A DNA stretch of 64,000 nucleotides from Egicoccus sp. AB-alg6-2. GTDB taxonomy: Bacteria; Actinomycetota; Nitriliruptoria; Nitriliruptorales; Nitriliruptoraceae. Below, piece by piece: positions 27,636 to 37,291 of the stretch. Where the stretch lies: assembly GCF_041821025.1 (NCBI RefSeq), contig NZ_JBGUAY010000004.1:372001-436000 (forward strand), in the 5' to 3' direction. The notes under the pieces are model-generated. The model searched no databases and was not told the origin of the DNA. It worked only from the letters and a program-made list of their open reading frames with translations. Position 1 is the first letter of the stretch, and each line of letters begins with the position of its first letter. The translations under genes were made by a program, and so were the position numbers.

Positions 27636-27756
27636 CGCCCCGCCCTGCCGGCGACGCAGGCGGTGACCGACGCTTCTCCTCGATGAGGCCCGGTGGAGAT
27701 GCCGCCGGGTCCGGCGGCCCACCTGCTGCCGGACGAAACCGTCGAGGAGAGACGAC

Positions 27757-29160
27757 ATGTCCGAGGAACGTACGGTCGGCGCGATCGCCGTCGCGGTCGT
27801 GGCGCTGGTCGCGCTGGTGCTCAGCGCCGGCGCACTGATCACCGCTGCGAACGGCACGGGCGGAAGTGCTCCGGCGCTGGCCGTCGCGGCCGCCAGCAGC
27901 GACGCACCCATCGAGGTCTCGGTCGAGCTGACCGAGTTCGCCATCACGCCGAGCAGCATCGAGATCGCTGCGAGCGGCAGCCTGCTGGTCACCAACGGCG
28001 GCGTCGCGCAGCACGACCTCGCCGTCGTGGACACCGGCCTGGCGACGCCGATGCTCAACGCGGGTGAGTCGGCCACGCTGGACCTGTCGTCGCTGGAGCC
28101 CGGCACCTACGACATCCTGTGCACGGTCGCCGGCCACGAGGCCGGAGGCATGAAGGGCACGCTGACGGTCGTCGGCACCGGCACGCAGCCGGCGGCCGCA
28201 GACGCCGGCGACGACGCCAACGGCGGACACGGCGACCACGGCGCCGACACCGACTGGGCCGCGCTCGACGCCGCCATGCACGACACCATCCTCGAGTTCC
28301 CCGCCGCGACCGAGGGCCTGGGCAACCAGCCCCTCGAGCCGACCATCCTCGAGGACGGCACGAAGCGGTTCGAGCTCACCGCCGAGATCATCGACTGGGA
28401 GGTCGCTCCCGGCAAGGTCGTCGAGGGATGGGCCTACAACGGCCAGATCCCGGGCCCGATGATCCAGACCCAGCCCGGCGACAAGGTCGAGGTCGTCGTC
28501 ACCAACAAGCTGCCCCTGGGCACGGACGTGCACTGGCACGGCCTGATCGTGCCCAACGCCCAGGACGGGGTCTCGCCGCTCACGCAGGAGCTGATCGAGC
28601 CGGGGGAGAGCCACACCTATGCGTTCACGACCGAGGAGGCGGCGGTCAACATGTACCACCCGCACCACCACGCCCAGATGAAGGTCCCGAACGGCATGTG
28701 GGGCGTGTTCCTCGTCGGCGACCTGCCCATGCCGGAGGCTGGCAGCGTGATCGGCGGCAAGACCCTGCCCGAGGACATGACCGTCGACCAGGTCGTGCCG
28801 ATGGTGGTCAACGACGCCGGCACGATCGGGATGAGCCTCAACGGCAAGTCGTTCCCCGCCACCGCACCGATCGTGGCGAAGAAGGGCGACAACATCCTGC
28901 TGCACTACTACAACGAGGGCTACCAGATCCACCCGATGCACCTGCACGGCATGCCGCAGCTGGTGGTCGCCAAGGACGGCTACCCGCTCGACCAGCCCTA
29001 CTGGTCCGACACCGTCAACGTGGCACCGGGTGAGCGCTTCTCGGTCCTCATCCCCGCCGAGCACGCGGGCGTGTGGGCGTTCCACTGCCACATCCTCACG
29101 CACGCCGAGAGCGACGAGGGCATGTACGGCATGGTCACCGCCCTCATCGTCGAGGAGTGA
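27757..29160 (+). CDS. Three-cupredoxin multicopper oxidase (467 aa)
   Basis: This exported copper protein has a hydrophobic anchor or signal at about 8-31. The first cupredoxin domain (about 52-140) carries its own type 1 site: H86, C122, H127 and M132. A two-domain multicopper oxidase core follows, with HWHG (259-262), HPHHH (301-305), HPMHLHG (392-398) and HCHILTHAESDEGM (443-456). That last motif supplies the trinuclear ligands and a Met-type T1 site in the final domain (type B layout). It would oxidise a substrate (possibly Cu(I), an electron carrier or phenolics) with O2. GGAGAGACGAC precedes ATG 27757, and a strong terminator follows. The extra N-terminal cupredoxin may deliver electrons. 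Confidence 0.9.
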   Translation: MSEERTVGAIAVAVVALVALVLSAGALITAANGTGGSAPALAVAAASSDAPIEVSVELTEFAITPSSIEIAASGSLLVTNGGVAQHDLAVVDTGLATPMLNAGESATLDLSSLEPGTYDILCTVAGHEAGGMKGTLTVVGTGTQPAAADAGDDANGGHGDHGADTDWAALDAAMHDTILEFPAATEGLGNQPLEPTILEDGTKRFELTAEIIDWEVAPGKVVEGWAYNGQIPGPMIQTQPGDKVEVVVTNKLPLGTDVHWHGLIVPNAQDGVSPLTQELIEPGESHTYAFTTEEAAVNMYHPHHHAQMKVPNGMWGVFLVGDLPMPEAGSVIGGKTLPEDMTVDQVVPMVVNDAGTIGMSLNGKSFPATAPIVAKKGDNILLHYYNEGYQIHPMHLHGMPQLVVAKDGYPLDQPYWSDTVNVAPGERFSVLIPAEHAGVWAFHCHILTHAESDEGMYGMVTALIVEE

Positions 29161-29186
29161 TCCGGGACCTCGACGCATGGCGGCCG

Positions 29187-29220
29187 GAGGCGGTCCTGCC
29201 CCATCGGGCAGGACCGCCTC
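29187..29220 (+). terminator. Strong terminator after the multicopper oxidase
   Basis: A perfect 15-bp stem (GAGGCGGTCCTGCCC with its complement) closes a CATC loop and is followed by TGGGTC. It starts 27 bp after the oxidase stop codon and separates it from the hydrolase-like gene. Confidence 0.85.
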
Positions 29221-29222
29221 TG

Positions 29223-29241
29223 GGTCAATTGACCTACGATC
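29223..29241 (+). promoter_or_regulatory. Palindrome GGTCAATTGACC next to a TACGAT box
   Basis: GGTCAATTGACC (29223-29234) is a perfect 12-bp palindrome with an AT core, directly followed by TACGAT (29236-29241), an acceptable -10 hexamer about 20 bp before the proposed TTG start of the next gene. A repressor bound here would block the promoter. No clear -35 is visible. Confidence 0.4.
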
Positions 29242-29261
29242 GGAGAACACCGATCCGGGGG

Positions 29262-30083
29262 TTGACGTTGCTCGTCGCTGGCGCGGAGACGCTGCAGGGC
29301 CCCGACGGTGAGCGACATGTCGCGAGCTGGGCGGGGCCCGAACTGCATCACGTGGTGTTGGTGTGCCACAGTCTGCGCGAGCACGCCGGTCGCTACGCCG
29401 CCCTCGCCGAGGCACTGGTGCGCACCCAGGCCCAGGTCTACGTGCTCGACCAGGGTGGGCACGGCCGCTCCGAGGGCAGTCCCGGCCTGATCACCGATCT
29501 CGACGCCGCCATCGACGACCAGCGGCTGCTGCTGCAGCTGATCCAGGCCCGTCATCCCGGCGTCCCCGTCGTGGTGCTCGGGCACGGCACCGGGGGCACC
29601 CTCGCCGTCCGCCTGGCACAGCACCTGCAGCAGCAACTCGCCGCACTGGTCCTGAGCGCTCCGCTGCTCGGCGTCCTCCCCGGTGGCGTCGACGACGACC
29701 CGCGGCTGAGCATCGAGCCCGTGCCCGCGCGCGAGCTCTCGACGGACCCCGCCGTCGGCGGGCGGTTCACCGCCGATCCTCTGGTCTGGCACGGGCAGCT
29801 GCCCAGGACCACCGCGGCCGCACTCCACCGTGGCCTGCGCACCATCGCGCGTGGCCCGCGCCTGCATCTGCCCGTCCTGTGGCTGCACGGTGAGCACGAC
29901 ACCATCGTCTCACCCGAGCCGACGGGTGCCGCCATGGGCGAGCTCGTCGGGGCCGGTGCGTTGACGGCGCGCCTGCTGCCGGGGGCTCGACACCAGGTGC
30001 TGGCCGGCGCCGACCTCGAGCGCAGCCTCGCCGAGGTCACCGCCTTCCTCGCCGGCGCCCTGCGGCGGCCCGCCGTCGCCTGA
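29262..30083 (+). CDS. Alpha/beta-hydrolase fold protein lacking the serine nucleophile (273 aa)
   Basis: The overall pattern is that of a monoacylglycerol lipase: REHAGRYAALAEAL, VYVLDQGGHGRSEGSPG, a central elbow, then LWLHGEHDTIVSP with the acid residue and GARHQVL with the histidine. The nucleophile elbow, however, reads VVLGHGTGG (GHGTG at about 107-111) where lipases have GHSMG, so the catalytic serine is replaced by glycine. The oxyanion-hole HG is replaced by the CHS of LVCHSLREH. Esterase activity is therefore unlikely, and a binding or regulatory role is more plausible. The start is uncertain: I use TTG 29262 after CCGGGG. It lies between two copper oxidase loci. Confidence 0.78.
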   Translation: MTLLVAGAETLQGPDGERHVASWAGPELHHVVLVCHSLREHAGRYAALAEALVRTQAQVYVLDQGGHGRSEGSPGLITDLDAAIDDQRLLLQLIQARHPGVPVVVLGHGTGGTLAVRLAQHLQQQLAALVLSAPLLGVLPGGVDDDPRLSIEPVPARELSTDPAVGGRFTADPLVWHGQLPRTTAAALHRGLRTIARGPRLHLPVLWLHGEHDTIVSPEPTGAAMGELVGAGALTARLLPGARHQVLAGADLERSLAEVTAFLAGALRRPAVA

Positions 30084-30111
30084 TCGGGTCACCCGGACAC
30101 CCCCGGCGGGC

Positions 30112-31251
30112 TCAGATCGCCGTGAACCAGCCCATCGCACCGCGCTCGGCCATGTGGTGCTGATGCGGGTGGAACATGTAGCGACCCCGTGTCGGCAGCC
30201 GGAACTCCAGCATCGCGCGCTCGCCCTGCCCGAGACTGACCACGTCGGTGTGCTCGTCGGGCGCCTCCCCCGTTCCCGACAGGTACACGTCGAACGTCTG
30301 GGCGTGCAGGTGGAAGCTGGCGAGCGGCTCACCCTCGACGAAATTCACCAGGTAGACCCGGACCAGGTCGCCGGCCGGCACCCGGACCGGGTGGCGGTCG
30401 TAGAGCCCGCACACCCCGTTGTAGGCGTAGACGTCGTTGCGCCCGTTGCCGGTCAGGTCGAAGCCGTCGAGGACCAGCACCACCTCGACGGCGGGTTCGC
30501 GACCACGCGCGGGGTCGACCACGAGCACGCCGTGCAGACCGCGGCGCACGTGCTCGGCGTAGGGCGGCAGATGGCAGTGGTACGGATGCAGTCCGACCGG
30601 GCCCGCCTCGACGTCGTAGACGAAGGAACCGCCGGGCGGAATCGGCTCCCAGCCGTCCATCTGCGGGTCGTGGCTCCCATGCAGGTGCAGGTTGTGACCT
30701 TGCCCGGTCCGGTTGTCGACGGTGATGCGCAGTCGGTCCCCCACCGTCGCGCGCAGGACCGGCCCGGGGACACGACCGCCGTACATCCAGGCGTCGATCG
30801 TGGCCCCGTCGGCAACGCTCCAGTGGCCCTCGGTCACCGGCAGGACCAGCTCCCGCCGGCGGCCGGGTGCTGCCGGGTCCGCAGCCGGCGGATGCGTCAG
30901 GTCGGCGATCAGATCGTCGTCGAGGTCGCGCGGCGGTTGGGGCCCGTGGCCGTACCCGCCACGGACGAGACCGAGCGCCTCGAGATCCGCGTGGGCGTCG
31001 ATGCCGTGGTCATGGCCCGCGCCCGGGGCGTAGTCGTCCGCGGGGGCGGCGTGCCCATGGCCACCCGACGGCTGTCCGGCAGCGACGCTGCGTCCGAAGG
31101 CAGCGCCGCCGAGCAGGAGGGCGCCGCCGAGGCCGCCGCCCTGCAGCAGTCGCCGGCGACCGAGGCGACGCGACCCGTCCCCGGCGCGGTCGACGTCGGG
31201 CACCGGGACGTCGTCCCCCGCCGCGTCGTCGTGCCGGGGCCGCATGCTCAC
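30112..31251 (-). CDS. Tat-exported two-domain multicopper oxidase, T1 site in domain 1 (379 aa)
   Basis: A twin-arginine signal (RRLGRRRLLQ followed by a hydrophobic stretch, about 28-58) indicates folded export. After a His-rich linker come HNLHLHG (186-192) and HPYHCH (222-227) with H234 in domain 1, then FHLHAQ (313-318) and HPHQHH (361-366) in domain 2. The only Cys-His T1 motif is in domain 1 (type C layout). Its axial position is Leu (about L239) where Met is common, which usually raises the redox potential. The GTG 31251 start overlaps the upstream lipoprotein stop as GTGA, so they are coupled. Substrate unknown; metal or phenol oxidation are options. Confidence 0.87.
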   Translation of the reverse strand: MSMRPRHDDAAGDDVPVPDVDRAGDGSRRLGRRRLLQGGGLGGALLLGGAAFGRSVAAGQPSGGHGHAAPADDYAPGAGHDHGIDAHADLEALGLVRGGYGHGPQPPRDLDDDLIADLTHPPAADPAAPGRRRELVLPVTEGHWSVADGATIDAWMYGGRVPGPVLRATVGDRLRITVDNRTGQGHNLHLHGSHDPQMDGWEPIPPGGSFVYDVEAGPVGLHPYHCHLPPYAEHVRRGLHGVLVVDPARGREPAVEVVLVLDGFDLTGNGRNDVYAYNGVCGLYDRHPVRVPAGDLVRVYLVNFVEGEPLASFHLHAQTFDVYLSGTGEAPDEHTDVVSLGQGERAMLEFRLPTRGRYMFHPHQHHMAERGAMGWFTAI

Positions 31252-33269
31252 AGCACACCGGCTTGGAGGGCGCCGATGCCCACCAGCGCGGGCGCGAGCA
31301 GGAGCACGGTCGCCAGTCCAGCCACGACGATCCCCCACCGCCGCCGTCGTGACGCCCACCCACGTGCGCGGACGATCGCGACCGACGACGTGACCAGGCT
31401 GACCACCGCTGCCGCCGGCCACCCGAATGCGAGCGTCAGCAGCGCCGGCACGGCCACCGCGACCAGCCATGCGGTGCGAGCCGGCCCCGGCCGGCGCAGA
31501 ACGGCGACGACGGCGGCGAGTGCGAGTGCCGCGATCGCGAGCATCGGCAGGAACCAACCGGTGACGGCGAAGTAGGCCGGCCAACCACGCAGGTCCCGCA
31601 CGGTGAACCCGGCCACGCGCGTGGCAGCGGACTCGCGCACCTCGCCGTCGAGTTGTGGACGCGTGATGTCGCCGAGGTCGACCCCGTCGTAGCGTGCGAA
31701 CACGTCAACGGCGGGCACGACCGGCGCATCGGCACCCCCCGGCAACTGCCCGAGGGTGCCTGGCTCGGGAACCAGGTCCATGTGCTGGGCGCGACGCTCG
31801 CCCGGGAAGTGCCCCAGCTGTCCCACCATCAGCAACGTGTCACGGAAGGTGCCGAGGCTCGGCAGGCTGAGGCCGTCGCAGGGACGGGTCCGCTCCAGCA
31901 GGGCGGGCGCGGTCCGCCGCACGTCGTTGTCGGCGAAGCAGTCGCCGCCGTTCTGGCTCGGCGACACCGTGGCGAGGTCGGCTCGTCCCGATCCGTGCAC
32001 CAGGTTGCCGGTGACGACGTTGCCTCCCGGCATCCAGAAGTTGCGGTGCAGGTTCGGCGTCGCGGCGATGCCGTACCCGGGATGGTGCAGCACGACGTTG
32101 TCGCGGACCTCGTGGTGGACGCCGCCGGCGAGCACGATCCCGTGTCCGAATGCGGGCCAGGTCGCCGACACCACCGGTGCGTCGAAGTTGCCGTTGTCCG
32201 CCACGTAGTTGCCGGCGATCGTGGCGCCCCGCGATGGTGCGTACCGTTGCGAGTCCAGCGTGTTGGGCACGATGCCGGCGCCGTTGAGCCGCCACGTCGA
32301 GTTGACGAGATAGAGCGAGTTGCTGGCGTTGGTGCCGGAGAAACCGAACCCGTTCCACTCCGCGGTGACGCGGTTGAGGATCGTGCGACAGTCCTCGCAC
32401 TGGCCGACGTAGTAGCCGCCGTCGGCCGAACCGGAGGCATACGAGTCCTCGAAGACGCCGTCGACCGAGTCGAAGGCGTAGATGCCGTAGGTACCGGCGT
32501 TGATGGAGGTGAGGTGGCTTCCGCGGAACCCCGTCACCCCGTCCCAGTAGAAGCCGTTGTTGGTGACGTCGCGCACCGTCATGTTCTCGACCGCGACGCC
32601 GTCCGCCGTCACCATCACGCCCATCTCACGCTCGAACTGGCCGTCGACGATCACCGCGTTGCGATCGGTCCCGCGCACGACGATCTGGGGCGTGGTGACC
32701 GTGACCTGCTCGGCGTAGACCCCTGGCTCGACGAGCACCAGGTCACCCGGCTCGGCTGCGTCGACGGCGGTCTGGATCGTCGGATACTCCTCGGGCACCA
32801 GGCGCGTGCGACCGGTGGGCGTGACCGGCTCGACGGCGGCGATGCGGGCATCGGTGGCGGTGGTGTCCGCGTCCACGGCGGTCATCTCGGGCGAAGCACC
32901 GTCACCGACCGCGAGCGTGGCGACCATGCCACCCGAGGCGTCCGCGGGCGCGTGCAGGCTGCAGTAGATGGTGTAGGTGCCGGCGTCCTCGAGCACCACC
33001 GTGGCCTGCTCGTCGGGATCGACGAGTTCGGTTCCCCACGTGCCGTCCACGTCGAGTGCGTTGTGCGGCACCCGGCCGAGGTTCTCGAACACCACCGTGG
33101 TGCCGGCGGCGACGCTCACCTCGGCCGGTTCGAAGAAGTTGTCGTACATCGCCACGACGACCCGGTCACCGCCGCCACCGGCCTCGCCGCCACCCGAGCA
33201 CCCGGCCAGCACCAGGGCGGTCCCCAGTCCCAGCGCCGTCCGCCGTCCACGCCAACGTCGCCACCCCAC
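31248..33269 (-). CDS. Lipoprotein: cupredoxin, parallel beta-helix and C-terminal membrane spans (673 aa)
   Basis: The lipobox LVLAGC (lipid cysteine about C24) ends the signal peptide. A small blue-copper domain (about 35-120) has candidate ligands H69, C103, H106 and M115. EYPTIQTAVDAAEPGDLVLV opens a right-handed parallel beta-helix (about 155-470) of the NosD/pectin-lyase type, rich in Asn/Gly turns (YGIYAFDSVDG, GYYVGQCEDC). The last roughly 90 residues form two or three membrane spans, an odd addition to a lipoprotein. NosD proteins assist copper-site maturation of nitrous oxide reductase; here the overlapping partner is a multicopper oxidase, so copper handling for it is a reasonable inference. 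GTG 33269 has AAGGGGA upstream. Confidence 0.82.
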   Translation of the reverse strand: MGWRRWRGRRTALGLGTALVLAGCSGGGEAGGGGDRVVVAMYDNFFEPAEVSVAAGTTVVFENLGRVPHNALDVDGTWGTELVDPDEQATVVLEDAGTYTIYCSLHAPADASGGMVATLAVGDGASPEMTAVDADTTATDARIAAVEPVTPTGRTRLVPEEYPTIQTAVDAAEPGDLVLVEPGVYAEQVTVTTPQIVVRGTDRNAVIVDGQFEREMGVMVTADGVAVENMTVRDVTNNGFYWDGVTGFRGSHLTSINAGTYGIYAFDSVDGVFEDSYASGSADGGYYVGQCEDCRTILNRVTAEWNGFGFSGTNASNSLYLVNSTWRLNGAGIVPNTLDSQRYAPSRGATIAGNYVADNGNFDAPVVSATWPAFGHGIVLAGGVHHEVRDNVVLHHPGYGIAATPNLHRNFWMPGGNVVTGNLVHGSGRADLATVSPSQNGGDCFADNDVRRTAPALLERTRPCDGLSLPSLGTFRDTLLMVGQLGHFPGERRAQHMDLVPEPGTLGQLPGGADAPVVPAVDVFARYDGVDLGDITRPQLDGEVRESAATRVAGFTVRDLRGWPAYFAVTGWFLPMLAIAALALAAVVAVLRRPGPARTAWLVAVAVPALLTLAFGWPAAAVVSLVTSSVAIVRARGWASRRRRWGIVVAGLATVLLLAPALVGIGALQAGVL

Positions 33270-33392
33270 GCGTCCCCTTGCTCACCACGCCGGCGTGCCG
33301 TCCCCGCCGGCTCTCCCGACGCGCAGCGTACGCAGTGGTATGCGGGGCTGCCGCCACGTGCCGCCCCCGGGGCGCGCGGCGGCCGGTCCTGC

Positions 33393-34565
<1,173 letters not shown>

Positions 34566-34744
34566 TTCGACGGGCCTTTTCAGCAGGAGGCAGAGGTGAC
34601 TGGAAGTGTCAACGCGGCGTTCGGAGCCGCTCCTTCCCTCCGAGGGTAAACCGTGGAAACCCCGCGCGCCGGGCGGACGCGCCCCGTCGCGGTGCCGGCG
34701 CGTCGCGTGACCGTGCGAGGTTCGCGCGCGGCGCAGCGCGGGTC

Positions 34745-34775
34745 TTGCACCTGGCGTTGCGTCAGGTCGTAGCGT
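34745..34775 (+). promoter_or_regulatory. MerR-type promoter/operator with 19-bp spacer
   Basis: TTGCAC (34745-34750) and TAGCGT (34770-34775) are separated by 19 bp, the lengthened spacer diagnostic of MerR-activated promoters. The spacer holds the imperfect palindrome ACCTGGCG-TTG-CGTCAGGT (34749-34767, seven of eight positions paired), centred between the two hexamers as MerR operators are. The MerR-family gene starts 51 bp downstream of the -10, indicating autoregulation. Confidence 0.75.
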
Positions 34776-34825
34776 CGTCGCCGTCGTCCGCTCGGGCGGC
34801 TGCCGACAATGTCCAGGACGAGCGC

Positions 34826-35596
34826 ATGCGGTACTCGATCGGCGAGGTCGCGCGGTTCGCCGGGGTGACGGTTCGCACGCTGCACCACTACGACGCCATC
34901 GGCCTGCTCTCCCCACAGGAGCGGGCACCGTCGGGGCGGCGCACCTACGTCGCCGCCGACCTCGACCGGTTGCAGCGCATCCTGTTCTACCGCGAGCTCG
35001 ACCTGCCGCTCGACGACATCGCCGCGCTGCTCGACGGTGCCGACGACCACGTCGCGCACCTCGCACGCCAACGCGGCGCGTTGCGCGACCGCATCGATCG
35101 GCTCGAGCGACTGCTCGCCGTCCTGGACCGCACCATGGAGGCACGGAAGATGGGAATCGACCTCGACCCGGACGAGATGTTCGAGGTGTTCGGTGACGAC
35201 GACCCGGCGCAGTACGCCGAGGAAGCCGAGCAGCGCTGGGGGAACACCGACGCGTGGCGAGCGTCGCAGCAGCGGGTCGCGCGCTACCGCAAGACCGACT
35301 GGCTGCGGTTCAAGGCCGAGCAGGAGCAGCTCGGCGCAGACATGGTGGCGGCCATGGACGCCGGGATCGCTCCCGACGACGCGCGCGCCATGGACCTCGC
35401 CGAACGCGCCCGGCTGCAGATTCACGACTGGTTCTACGACTGTCCGCACGAGATGCACGTCGCGCTCGGGCAGATGTACGTCGACGACCCCCGGTTCACG
35501 GCCACCTACGACCGGCAACGTGACGGCCTGGCGCAGTGGTTGCGGGACGCCATCGTCGCCAACGCGGCCCGTCATGGCACCGCGGCCCGCCCCTGA
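34826..35596 (+). CDS. MerR-family regulator with TipAS ligand domain (256 aa)
   Basis: The N-terminal winged helix (YSIGEVARFAGVTVRTLHHYD, then LLSPQERAPSGRRTY) is MerR type, followed by the dimerisation coiled coil (about 75-112). The C-terminal half (about 130-250) with the LRFKAEQEQL and HDWFYDCPHEMH segments matches the TipAS antibiotic-recognition domain, which in TipAL binds thiopeptides covalently through a cysteine. A cysteine is present here in the YDCPHEMH stretch. ATG 34826 has AGGACGAG upstream. The protein probably induces its own promoter and perhaps the adjacent ABC exporter, which is convergent and lies 1 bp away, so any control of it must act through another site. Confidence 0.9.
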   Translation: MRYSIGEVARFAGVTVRTLHHYDAIGLLSPQERAPSGRRTYVAADLDRLQRILFYRELDLPLDDIAALLDGADDHVAHLARQRGALRDRIDRLERLLAVLDRTMEARKMGIDLDPDEMFEVFGDDDPAQYAEEAEQRWGNTDAWRASQQRVARYRKTDWLRFKAEQEQLGADMVAAMDAGIAPDDARAMDLAERARLQIHDWFYDCPHEMHVALGQMYVDDPRFTATYDRQRDGLAQWLRDAIVANAARHGTAARP

Positions 35597-37291
35597 TCAG
35601 GTCCCGAGCTCGAGGACGACGTCGGCCCGCTCGAGGACCGACGGGCGGTGCGAGACCACCAGCATGGTGCGCGCCCGGTCGCCCAGGATGCGGTCCAGCA
35701 GCGCGGCCTCGGTCTCGGCGTCGAGCGCGGCGGAGAGGTCGTCGGCCACGACCAGGGCAGAGCCCGCGACCAGCGCTCGGGCCGCCGCCACCCGGTGCGC
35801 CTGTCCCCCGGACAGCCGGATGCCGCGCGGTCCCAGGCGGGTCCGAAGCCCGTGCTCGAGCTCGGCCACGAGGTCGCGTGCGGCGGCGGCGTCCAACGCC
35901 CGCTGGAGGTCGTCCTCGCCGAGGTCCCACCCCAGGCGGAGGTTGTCGTCGAGGGTCTCGCTGAACAACGTCGGCACCTGCGCCACGTAGGCGGCCCGCG
36001 GCGGCGTCATCCACCGCGAGGCGTCGACACGCACACCGTCCCAGCGGATCTCCCCCGCGAGCTGCGGCGCCAGTCCGAGCACCGCCCGCACCAGCGTGGA
36101 CTTTCCGGTTCCGACACGGCCCGTGACGACCGCGAAGCCGCCCGCCGGCACGTCGAGGTCGAACGGACCCAGGACCTGGCCGTCGGGGGCGCAGGTCACG
36201 AGCCCGACCAGCTGCAGTCGGGGCGCCGACGGCGACGGCGGCAGCGGGTGACGTTCGACCGGAGGTGGCGCCAGGGGAACCGGTCCGATCGGCGCGATCA
36301 GGGCTTCGACGTCGCGGTCCGCCACGGCCCCACGCAACCGGTCGACCGACACGTCGGCGTGACGACGAACCGTGAGCCATCCGGCCCAGTGGCGCGGCAC
36401 GCCCGCCAACAGGTGCGCATAGGCAGCCAGCAGCGCGACCTGCCCGGCGGTCAACTCGTCCCCGACGACGAGCGCCGCCGCAAGCAGGCCGGCGGCCAGC
36501 GCCAGGTCACCGGCCGCCTCCCCGACGGCGGGCAGCAGCTGGCCCGCGACGCGGTCGCGGACGGCGGTGACGCGACGGCGCTCGCACAACCGGGCGAGGT
36601 GGCGCAGCAACGCGGGGGCGGCGCCGGAGGTCGTGACCGTGGTCACGGCACCGAACACCTCCCCCATGAAGCCGGTCACCTCGCCCGTCACGGCACGGTC
36701 GTCGGCCCGGCGGCGTCGCACCATCGGGGCGATCAGGTAGCCGCCGCAGGAGGCGAGCAGCAACGGCACGGCGACCGCGACCGCCACCAGCACGTCGATG
36801 CGGGCGATGACGGCGAGGGCGACCATCGCGATCCCGCCCGTCGCCACCAGGGTCAGCCAGTAGTCGGTGGCACGCGCGACGTGCTCGGGGTCGTCGCGGA
36901 ACAGCGGCATCGCCGCCGCCGCGTCGGTGATCGCGGGGCCGCGCCGTTCGGGGTCGGGGTGCAACTGCGCACGCAGGACGTTGGTGCGCAGCACGGTCTC
37001 GGTGTGCCCCCAGAAGGGCTCGAACAGCCAACCGACCAGGGGCAGTGAGAGGGCACGCGTGACCTCGATGCCGGTGACCGCGGCCAGCAGCAGCAGCGCC
37101 GGTCCCCCGTCGCCGAGTGCGTCGAAGAGGCGTTCCAGCACCACACCGACGGCGAGCGGCGCGAGGATGAACAGCCACCAGAGTGCGCCGCCGCCCCAGT
37201 AGGCGCCCTTGCGAACGCCCATCATGTGGCGGACGACCCGCCAGGTGGCGCGGCGCTCGGCGGCGCGCGTCGTCGCCGACGGGGCGGTCAT
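35597..37291 (-). CDS. ABC exporter half-transporter, degenerate-site subunit (564 aa)
   Basis: This fused membrane-ATPase protein has six spans in about 30-310, then a nucleotide-binding domain with Walker A GRVGTGKST (391-399), a canonical LSGGQ signature (493-497), Walker B ALVVADD (512-518) and the H-loop VVSHRP (H548). The catalytic glutamate after Walker B is replaced by aspartate (D518), as in the degenerate site of heterodimeric exporters such as TM287/288. The ATG 37291 overlaps the partner's stop as ATGA. With the upstream subunit it should form one exporter; the substrate (lipid, drug or peptide) is unknown. Confidence 0.93.
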   Translation of the reverse strand: MTAPSATTRAAERRATWRVVRHMMGVRKGAYWGGGALWWLFILAPLAVGVVLERLFDALGDGGPALLLLAAVTGIEVTRALSLPLVGWLFEPFWGHTETVLRTNVLRAQLHPDPERRGPAITDAAAAMPLFRDDPEHVARATDYWLTLVATGGIAMVALAVIARIDVLVAVAVAVPLLLASCGGYLIAPMVRRRRADDRAVTGEVTGFMGEVFGAVTTVTTSGAAPALLRHLARLCERRRVTAVRDRVAGQLLPAVGEAAGDLALAAGLLAAALVVGDELTAGQVALLAAYAHLLAGVPRHWAGWLTVRRHADVSVDRLRGAVADRDVEALIAPIGPVPLAPPPVERHPLPPSPSAPRLQLVGLVTCAPDGQVLGPFDLDVPAGGFAVVTGRVGTGKSTLVRAVLGLAPQLAGEIRWDGVRVDASRWMTPPRAAYVAQVPTLFSETLDDNLRLGWDLGEDDLQRALDAAAARDLVAELEHGLRTRLGPRGIRLSGGQAHRVAAARALVAGSALVVADDLSAALDAETEAALLDRILGDRARTMLVVSHRPSVLERADVVLELGT

